Source of the DNA: Verrucomicrobiota bacterium
GTDB taxonomy: Bacteria > Verrucomicrobiota > Verrucomicrobiia > Chthoniobacterales > UBA10450
DNA length: 6,396 nucleotides
Assembly: GCA_003217965.1 (NCBI GenBank)
Contig: QHNB01000103.1
Coordinates: forward strand, 1 to 6,396
Direction of reading: 5' to 3'
This document shows positions 1-4,852 of the stretch, one piece after another. Positions within the stretch are counted from its first letter, which is position 1. Each line of letters begins with the position of its first letter. A model generated the notes under the pieces. It was not told the DNA's origin. It was given only the letters and a program-made list of their open reading frames with translations, and ran no database searches. Position numbers and translations under genes: made by a program.

Positions 1-210
1 CAGCAGCGACACTAATCAAACCGCCGAAGATTAAGCTGCCGAACCGGCGAATCCTCCTCCGACTCTTGAAGGAGATGACCAGGGCCAAAATTCCGTTAAC
101 CAGCGCGTAAGCTCCGAAGAGCAAAACCAGGCTAAATATCGTGATACCTGGCCAGATGAAAGCTAAGATACCAAATAGGACGGCAGCCAAGCCGCGTAGA
201 GCAAGCAGAC
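1..210 (-). pseudogene. HdeD/DUF308-family membrane protein, N-terminally truncated fragment, continues past left edge
   Basis: Reading the minus strand from about 208 down to 2 gives an uninterrupted frame that begins LLALRGLAAVLFGILAF, goes on through IWPG and LLFGAYALVNG, and later FKSRRR and FGGLISVAA. This alternation of glycine-rich hydrophobic helices with an IWPG turn and an LLFGAYAL helix is typical of HdeD-like (DUF308) inner-membrane proteins, linked in enterobacteria to acid resistance. About three membrane segments are visible; the C-terminal half lies outside the window. There is no start codon. The usual N-terminal residues are missing and the frame fuses directly, in a different phase, to the end of the peroxiredoxin remnant at about 207-210. 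I therefore call it a truncated remnant. A start using an unusual codon inside the junction is possible but unlikely. The family call is firm; the broken state depends on the junction being real. Confidence 0.72.
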
Positions 211-572
211 ACCGTAGTCGCGAGCGACCGCTCCGTTGGGCTCGAAGTCCGCCAGTAGCGGGAAGTGAAGCTTGCGATCGCGCACGAAAGCGGCGTGACA
301 CCAAGCCCCATCTACCGAAATCCCGAGAAGTTCCGCATTAAACTCCTAAAACTCATCCAGCATCTCATTGTAAAGAGTCATCTGATCTCCACAGACCGGG
401 CTCCAGTCTGCCGGATAGAAGGCCAGAATCACCGGGCGACCTTGCAGCTCGTTTAAAGTTAACCATTGGTCTGCGTACTTCGGAGAGTGAATTCGGGCGC
501 CTGCGTTCCGGCGGAGAGTGGGCCTCGCCGGCTCTTGACGTACATGTCTTTGTAGTTGGCGTCGCCAGTCAT
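208..572 (-). pseudogene. AhpC/TSA-family peroxiredoxin pseudogene (frameshift, stop codon, 3' truncation)
   Basis: The frame opens at ATG 572 (MTGDANYKDMYVKS), with a purine-rich AAAAGGCGG stretch just upstream. It gives GTQAPEFTLRST, a peroxiredoxin N-terminus. One base is missing near 473: the frame is resumed as DQWLTLNELQGRPVILAFYPADW, followed by SPVCGDQMTLYNEMLDEF, where the Cys of SPVCGDQ sits at the peroxidatic position. A TAG at 346-348 interrupts it, after which the same frame continues EFNAELLGISVDGAWCHAAF, then DRKLHFPLLADFEPNGAVARDYGV. It ends there, at about 208, where HdeD-like sequence begins. Family members reduce hydroperoxides through the peroxidatic Cys and normally continue some tens of residues beyond this point. 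Three independent lesions make an active product very unlikely. The two small ones could be consensus errors, but the truncation could not come from a base-call error. Confidence 0.85.
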
Positions 573-574
573 AA

Positions 575-640
575 GGACCGCCTTTTCGTCGCGCGAAGTG
601 CGCGGCGCTTCGTCTCCGCCAGCGCACTTCGGCGCGGTCC
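575..640. terminator. Imperfect long hairpin between hsp20 stop and peroxiredoxin remnant
   Basis: The inner arms GAAGTGCGC (595-603) and GCGCACTTC (622-630) are perfectly complementary over 9 bp around an 18-nt loop. Outer arms GGACCGC (575-581) and GCGGTCC (634-640) add 7 bp, with an asymmetric bulge between inner and outer stems. It starts 4 nt beyond the hsp20 TAG (644-646) on the minus strand, where a transcription terminator or mRNA-stabilising structure would be expected. There is no clear U-tract after the stem, so classical intrinsic termination is not proven. It also covers the translation-initiation region of the peroxiredoxin remnant. Confidence 0.45.
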
Positions 641-643
641 TGT

Positions 644-1090
644 CTACTCTACTTTGACTTCGATTTGCTTCGGCTTTGCGCTCTCGCTTTTCGGCAAATG
701 AACCGTCAGGATACCATCCTTGAATTCTGCCTTGACCTGCTTCGCGTTCGCATCGTCGGGCAAAGTGAAGCTGCGAACGAAGCTGCCGTAGGCTCGTTCG
801 ATCCGATGGTAGCGCTTGTCTTCCTTTTCGAATTTGCGCTCACCGGAAATAGTGAGCACTCCATTCTCGACTGTGACCTTGACGTCGCCTTTTTTTATTG
901 CCGGCAGCTCGGCTTTAACAACGTATTCCTTATCGTCTTCGGTAATGTCGGCGACCGGCGACCAGTCGGCGACAGTGAGGCCTTCACGTCCGTTTCCCTG
1001 ACGTGGAGCGCGAGCAAAAACGCTCGAGAGACGGTTTTGCAAGTCCTCGAGTTCCTTAAATGGTTCCCAGCGGGTAAGTGTGTTGATCAT
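644..1090 (-). CDS. Small heat-shock protein, Hsp20/alpha-crystallin family
   Basis: This 148-residue protein is of normal length for a bacterial class A small heat-shock protein. Such proteins are ATP-independent cytoplasmic holdases that oligomerise and keep unfolding proteins soluble for DnaK/ClpB refolding. The N-terminus reads MINTLTRWEPFKELEDLQNR, the usual short helical arm. The alpha-crystallin domain spans about residues 42-135 (WSPVADITEDDKEYVVKAELP, ENGVLTISGERK, YGSFVRSFTLP). It ends with the family A-x-x-x-x-G-I-L signature at 121-128 (AEFKDGIL). A C-terminal I-x-V anchor (IEV, 143-145) is present. I chose ATG 1090: the frame stays open upstream to 1252, but that extension has no family resemblance. 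No Shine-Dalgarno sequence is seen; the leader is A/C-rich. The gene diverges from the luxR-type regulator. Confidence 0.95.
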   Translation of the reverse strand: MINTLTRWEPFKELEDLQNRLSSVFARAPRQGNGREGLTVADWSPVADITEDDKEYVVKAELPAIKKGDVKVTVENGVLTISGERKFEKEDKRYHRIERAYGSFVRSFTLPDDANAKQVKAEFKDGILTVHLPKSESAKPKQIEVKVE

Positions 1091-1311
1091 GGGTTTGTGA
1101 TTGAGTTGGTTGCGGTGGTTGTTGTTTCCGCTGCAATCCTCGACCGCTTCGGGAATACAGCGGCTTCTCTCTCTTTCGCTGAAGCATCCGCTCTTGTCTT
1201 GGTAACTTAGGTTCCTATTTTGAATTGCGATGTTCGAAATCGACAAAACCAAGACTTGGCCGGGTCGCGTAAGCGCCTAGGCAGCCCAGACAAATGCGCT
1301 AGCGAAACCCG
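1091..1311. promoter_or_regulatory. Divergent intergenic region between hsp20 and the LuxR-type regulator
   Basis: These 221 bp must hold the promoters of both outward-facing genes. On the hsp20 strand the proximal 38 bases (1091-1128) are almost purely A and C, an unstructured leader without a Shine-Dalgarno site. No convincing sigma-70 or sigma-32 promoter and no CIRCE element could be picked out by eye. The only structured elements are the inverted repeat 1196-1203/1248-1255 and the palindrome 1249-1259, listed separately. The luxR start at 1312 also lacks a recognisable ribosome-binding site. Confidence 0.5.
1196..1255. repeat. Inverted repeat GTCTTGGT / ACCAAGAC with 44-nt spacer
   Basis: GTCTTGGT at 1196-1203 is an exact reverse complement of ACCAAGAC at 1248-1255. 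The right arm is part of a perfect 11-nt palindrome, CCAAGACTTGG (1249-1259), so it could bind a dimeric regulator alone, with the left copy as a second site. Its place in the shared upstream region of hsp20 and a HTH regulator gene makes an operator plausible, but an 8-bp match can arise by chance. Confidence 0.3.
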
Positions 1312-2412
1312 ATGGCTCGGCGACGGAATATTCTTGAACCCGCAGTGCAAAAACCGCTTCTGCGCTTACATGCCGCCCTCGATCTCACGTCCTTCTGGAA
1401 GGCAATTCAAGGGGTGATCGATGTCGCTCTGCCCGGTTCATTTCTGGGGCTGACCCTGCAGCATAATCCTATCATGCCAATGATCGCGAAATGGTCGCGT
1501 TCAATCCCAGATGGCAATTTCAACTCGACTCTCCTTCAGGATTACCTCCGGGCACATCCACGGTGCCGGTTCGTTCGCTCGACCGACATTTTTCTAAATA
1601 TGGAGAAACTGGAAAAATCAGATTTTTACCAACAGTATATGGAACCGCAAAAGCGGCGTTACGCCATCGGGCTGTTTTTCTGGCGCGGTCAGCGTCTGAT
1701 CTGTGTGATCGTTATCATGCGGACGGCGAGACAGGGCGAAATTAACCCGCAGCAAACGAAGCTATTACAGCAACTCTATCCGCAGTTCCAAACCGCACTG
1801 CACCGGCTCGGTTCACTTGAACGGGAGCATTCGACCCGAATCGCGTTGGGAGAGTTTCTTCGCCGGCTTCCGCTCCCAACCATTCTATTGCGATGGAATT
1901 TGACTCTGATCTACCAAAATCGCGCCGCTCGTGAATTTTGTGCTTTGTGGGAAAAAGGACCGAAAATGTCTCGCGTCTTAAAGTCCGATGATCCCGTACC
2001 GCTTGAGATTTTGGAAGGTTGCCGCGCGCTCAAAAAGAAGTGGCAAGAATTCCCATGGGCCGGCTTTGCCACTGCAGGTCCCGGTGGCGAAATGGTGCGT
2101 CATCCCAATCAACCGCACCTACGCGCTACAATCAGTCTTCATCAGATCCGCTCTGCCGGCATCGCGCGGCCGCATTTCCTCATCGAGTGTGAAGACCTTC
2201 ATTCGGCACGGAGCCGGGAACAATTGCCGCATATGGCTCGCCTGACCCGACGAGAACAAGACATCACGCGAATGGTCTGTGACGGTCGAAGCAATCAAGA
2301 GATCGCCGACGAGGCTGGTCTCAGCCTCTCAATGGTGAAGAAGCATCTGCATTCCGTCTTTCGCAAACTGGAGATTACCAGTCGCAGCCAGCTGATGGCT
2401 TTAATGCGGTAG
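1312..2412 (+). CDS. LuxR-family transcriptional regulator with GAF-like and PAS-like N-terminal regions
   Basis: This is a 366-residue protein. The C-terminal 58 residues (309-366) are a clear GerE/LuxR winged-free HTH: LTRREQDITRMVCDGRSNQE starts the domain, then IADEAGLSLSMVKKHLHSVF carries the recognition helix, and RKLEITSRSQL ends it. Residues about 180-293 look PAS-like (LPLPTILLRWNLTLIYQNRAA, with the N-x-A-A-R motif). Residues about 20-165 have the length and alternating pattern of a GAF-type sensor, but no ligand motif is recognisable. There is no receiver domain with a phospho-acceptor Asp and no autoinducer-domain signature, so this is not a classical response regulator or quorum sensor. 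ATG 1312 is chosen as the first in-frame Met; no Shine-Dalgarno precedes it. It diverges from hsp20, so regulation of hsp20 or of itself is a natural inference. The stop abuts that of the convergent peptidase gene. Confidence 0.88.
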   Translation: MARRRNILEPAVQKPLLRLHAALDLTSFWKAIQGVIDVALPGSFLGLTLQHNPIMPMIAKWSRSIPDGNFNSTLLQDYLRAHPRCRFVRSTDIFLNMEKLEKSDFYQQYMEPQKRRYAIGLFFWRGQRLICVIVIMRTARQGEINPQQTKLLQQLYPQFQTALHRLGSLEREHSTRIALGEFLRRLPLPTILLRWNLTLIYQNRAAREFCALWEKGPKMSRVLKSDDPVPLEILEGCRALKKKWQEFPWAGFATAGPGGEMVRHPNQPHLRATISLHQIRSAGIARPHFLIECEDLHSARSREQLPHMARLTRREQDITRMVCDGRSNQEIADEAGLSLSMVKKHLHSVFRKLEITSRSQLMALMR

Positions 2413-2420
2413 TTACCGCA
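2405..2420. terminator. Small symmetric hairpin spanning both convergent stop codons
   Basis: TGCGGT (2405-2410), loop AGTT, ACCGCA (2415-2420) forms a 6-bp stem in either strand. It contains the TAG of the luxR-type gene (2410-2412) and the TAA of the peptidase gene (2413-2415). With no spacer between the two genes, it is the only candidate for a bidirectional terminator. It lacks a U-tract on either side and is short, so termination activity is speculative. Confidence 0.3.
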
Positions 2421-3536
2421 GGACGTTTCGCTGCTTCAACAACTCGTGGAGGCGTTCGTGGGGCAAGGCTTCGACGCGATGATTATCACGACCAACCATG
2501 TCGTGATTGTCGATTAGCGCGTTGACGATCGCTTCTTCCGTCGCTTCCACTGTTGCGGTGAAGAGCGGGTCCATCAAATCATTCGGCATCGTCTCGATTT
2601 CGCGGGTAGGCGAATCGGAATCAGCGGCGTGAGGATTCGCGGTGGAAAATGCGACAAAGAGATCGCCGGAACCATTCCCGGAAACGCTGCCCGTGCGCGC
2701 GAGTCCGAGTGAAGCGCGGCGCGCCAGCCTTTTCAGTTGGTGCGGCATGAGGGGGGCATCAGTGGCTACGATGATAATAATTGAGCCGGTGTCTTTTTTG
2801 TAAACCGATCCAGGAAATTCTTTGCCGACGGAAACACCGGCGATGATTAGTTGCGGACGACGCCCGCAATTTGCCTGGACGATTACGCCGACGGTGTAAG
2901 GCTTCGGCGAATTGTCAGATCGACGGTCGGAGACCGCCGCTACCGGAACGACGCGCGACGAAGTACCCATCCCGCCTTTGAACTCGTAGCAAATCATACC
3001 CGTCCCCCCTCCAACACTCCCCTCCTCAATGGCACCACCATGCGCAGTTTCAATTGCATGCGCCACGTGCTCAGGCTTGACGTGAAACCCGTTCACGTCA
3101 TTTAGCCAGCCATCCCAGGTTTCGTATTAGTCAGAACGATTGGACCTTCCAGAAATCCACTTTCTTCCACCCATGCCGTACCAGTCATCTCGCCATTGCC
3201 ATTAAGCGAAAAGTATCCGGCAAACACCGGATCATTCATCGCCGCGGCGCCGCGGGGTAAAATCGCTGTCACGCCGGTCCGCACCGGACCTTTATCGACT
3301 TCCAGTTTTCCTTCGCCAGTAATGATTGTGGTGTAGCCAACCTCGACGCCAGCAACGTCGGTAATCGCATTAAATTTTCCAGGCGTGCCATCGAATGGAA
3401 TTCCCAGATCGCGTCCGCGAATCGGTTTCTGTGTCGCAATTCTCGGGGGCGGCGAGATGGGCTCCCGTGCCAACACCCCGCTCGCTAACATAATCACGAG
3501 TGCGATCAGGATCTTCGCATGCATCGCATTGCTCAC
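2413..3536 (-). pseudogene. P1 family (S58, DmpA-type) aminopeptidase, split by internal out-of-frame deletion
   Basis: Two frames encode parts of one protein. The first (3536-3102, 144 residues) has a signal peptide, with hydrophobic core ILIALVIMLASG and likely cleavage after VLA23. It continues with RGRDLGIPFDGTPG, AITDVAGVEVGYTT, TGVTAILPRG and EGPIVLTNT, all typical of DmpA N-termini, then runs into TAA at 3102. The second resumes at about 3123 as ETWDGWLNDVNGFHVKPEHV and ends at 2413. It contains GSVGGGTGMICYEFKGGMGT and the autocleavage site TG-SIIIIVATDAPL, with the nucleophile Ser codon at 2782-2784. A second Ser lies 38 residues later in GNGSGD, the spacing recalled for DmpA. Between VLTNT and ETWDGW, homologues normally have roughly 30-45 more residues; here they are joined directly, in different frames. 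Family enzymes are exported or periplasmic L-aminopeptidases/D-amidases that self-process at Gly-Ser. The broken product should be inactive. The start GTG 3536 overlaps the PLD stop; ATG 3524 is the alternative. Confidence 0.88.
3118..3131 (-). other. Deletion breakpoint inside the P1 peptidase gene
   Basis: On the minus strand the codons for L-T-N-T (down to about 3124) are followed immediately by GAA ACC TGG (3123-3115), the start of the family's E-T-W-D-G-W block, one base out of phase. The first frame reads on seven codons to TAA 3102-3104. The second frame has TAA just upstream, at 3127-3129, so the switch must lie within these few bases. Confidence 0.75.
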
Positions 3537-4627
3537 TTGCTGCTAGCGCCGTACTTCTCCATCAAGTGATCAATATAGAAGCTGTAGCGGTCCGCCGCCG
3601 CAGCACTTTCGATGAACAGAATGTTCTCCGCGTTGAACTGTGCACTCCGGGAGAAATTGTAAGAGCCCGTGATGACAGTGTTGTCGACAATCAAAATCTT
3701 GTTGTGCATGAAGTCGTGGCGGGCCATTGGACTATAAGGAGTTGAGTTTTTGCCGACTAGGCCGGCACGCGCGATCACCTCTTCGAGCGCGGGAATTTTC
3801 CAGCGATTTTGCGGCACTTCTGCCCATTGCCGAAAAACGTCAGCCATTTGGGTGCGGTCATAGATGCCGTCGATCTTGACCGTTCCCTTCCGCAAAAGAT
3901 CTAGAAGGGCGGCGATTAATGTGCCGGAATTGATTAGAAGACTGCAAATCCGGACGCGGCGCTGAGCAGAACCGACGCGCTGGCCGATCTCTTTGTCGAT
4001 TGTGAGCCCACAACCGGGCGAAAACATCACACGCACGGTCGCAGGTTGAGCTGAAAAAGATAACGAGACCGGCCCGGTCCCCATCCCACCGGTGTCATCA
4101 AAATTTTCCTTCTGCCACAGCTGTTCGAAATCTTGGACAAAGCCCAAGGCCAAGGCTCCGGAATCAACCTCGACCACGTTGTTTTCCATTAAAGTGAAGC
4201 TGTCGTCCGTCAAATTGAGAGAACCGGTCCAAACCGACTCTCCGTCTCGGATAATAAACTTGTGATGCATTAGCTTCATTCCCGCGATTCGCCGCCAGGG
4301 AAAACCGAGCGACTGCACAAACAGACTCGTGCCCGGAGGGGCAGGGTCCTGACCAGCGGCGAGATTGGGCTTGAGCGGCTTGTCTCCATCAAAACAAATG
4401 CGAATTTCGACGCCGGCAGCCGCGCGTTCTTTTAGGGCAGCGCTAAACTCATTTTTGAGGGAATCGCTCAGCCGGATGTCGTAAAAAGCGAAATCCAGAC
4501 TTCGCTTCGCGCCGTTAATAAAATTAATCAGACGCGACATCACGGTTTCGGCAGTCTGTTCACCCTGGACCAGAAAAAAGAACGCGAGCTGATTGCCAGT
4601 AATCGGAGCCACAAACGCGCAACTCAC
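3533..4627 (-). CDS. Phospholipase D-superfamily protein with two HKD motifs
   Basis: This is a 364-residue protein with the two-lobed PLD fold and both catalytic motifs complete. HKD1 is HHKFIIRD (H121, K123, D128) followed by G-S-L-N. HKD2 is MHNKILIVD (H308, K310, D315) followed by TGSYNFS. Superfamily enzymes form a phospho-histidine intermediate and act on phosphodiesters (phospholipids, cardiolipin synthesis, or nucleic acids as in Nuc-type nucleases); nothing seen here fixes the substrate. There is no convincing signal peptide or transmembrane anchor. A short hydrophobic run, LAFFFLV, at 14-20 is more likely a core strand. Start: GTG 4627, overlapping the TGA of the upstream open frame (GTGA). 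ATG 4540 (residue 30) would cut into conserved sequence (EQTAETVMSRLINFINGAKR). Its stop overlaps the GTG of the P1 peptidase gene in the same way, implying co-transcription. No Shine-Dalgarno is obvious. It looks intact, unlike both of its minus-strand neighbours. Confidence 0.9.
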   Translation of the reverse strand: MSCAFVAPITGNQLAFFFLVQGEQTAETVMSRLINFINGAKRSLDFAFYDIRLSDSLKNEFSAALKERAAAGVEIRICFDGDKPLKPNLAAGQDPAPPGTSLFVQSLGFPWRRIAGMKLMHHKFIIRDGESVWTGSLNLTDDSFTLMENNVVEVDSGALALGFVQDFEQLWQKENFDDTGGMGTGPVSLSFSAQPATVRVMFSPGCGLTIDKEIGQRVGSAQRRVRICSLLINSGTLIAALLDLLRKGTVKIDGIYDRTQMADVFRQWAEVPQNRWKIPALEEVIARAGLVGKNSTPYSPMARHDFMHNKILIVDNTVITGSYNFSRSAQFNAENILFIESAAAADRYSFYIDHLMEKYGASSK

Positions 4628-4839
4628 TGTTTAGCTATCAGGATAGACTGAATCATTGTGTCGAACAGATTCTGCGCCGTCTGACCGTCGATCACCCGCC
4701 GGAAGTTCTCCTGCCAAGGCGGCCTGCTCTTTCCTGGGGTGGCAAGCCAGCCGTTATGGGGAGATGAATCCCGCGCAGCGCTATCGAATGCGTTTCCATT
4801 CCATCGCAGACTTTCATCTTTCGCGCAATTGGGGAAACG
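4624..4839 (-). pseudogene. Startless open frame upstream of PLD gene, possible gene remnant
   Basis: Between TAG 4840-4842 and TGA 4624-4626 the minus strand is open for 71 codons, with no ATG except near the end. Translation includes WNGNAFDSAARDSSPHNGW, PGKSRPPWQENFRRV and DGQTAQNLFDTMIQ, ending SILIAKQ. Its TGA overlaps the PLD start (GTGA), the same junction type as PLD/peptidase, which suggests it was once a coupled upstream gene. Its last residues align without gaps to PLD residues 24-41 (QTA....I..I..AK, 7 of 18 identical), so it may be the stump of a second PLD-like gene. A 23-residue peptide from GTG 4695 is an alternative. It is also possible that this is only non-coding DNA between divergent genes. 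Confidence 0.3.
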
Positions 4840-4852
4840 CTAAAGTTTTCGG
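4628..4852. promoter_or_regulatory. Region between divergent PLD operon and dnaX
   Basis: These 225 bp should carry the dnaX promoter and, unless the startless frame is the end of a longer transcript, that of the PLD-peptidase pair. No clear -35/-10 pair, ribosome-binding site or terminator stands out. A GGGG run at 4831-4834 is too far from the dnaX GTG (4853) to be a normal Shine-Dalgarno. SRP RNA was looked for here, since it sits next to dnaX in some bacteria, but its conserved apical-loop sequence is not present. Confidence 0.4.

Noticed and set aside
889..897. Run of seven A in the hsp20 coding strand as a slippage site
   Set aside because: It lies in the conserved A-I-K-K-G-D segment, the frame is intact, and no alternative product of interest follows; it is probably just two Lys codons after ATA.
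665..1210. Long plus-strand open frame of 181 codons opposite hsp20
   Set aside because: It is the antisense shadow of the well-conserved hsp20 frame and has no family resemblance.
1091..1252. N-terminal extension of Hsp20 by 54 residues (ATG 1252)
   Set aside because: The extension is outside the family pattern; MINTLTRWEPFKEL at ATG 1090 is the usual Hsp20 start.
1131..1311. CIRCE, ROSE or sigma-32 type heat-shock control upstream of hsp20
   Set aside because: No TTAGCACTC/GAGTGCTAA pair, no ROSE-like hairpin occluding a Shine-Dalgarno, and no clear CTTGAA/CCCCAT promoter pair.
4640..4800. SRP (4.5S) RNA upstream of dnaX
   Set aside because: The conserved GGAAGGxAGCA apical-loop core is absent; CCGGAAG at 4689-4695 alone is not enough.
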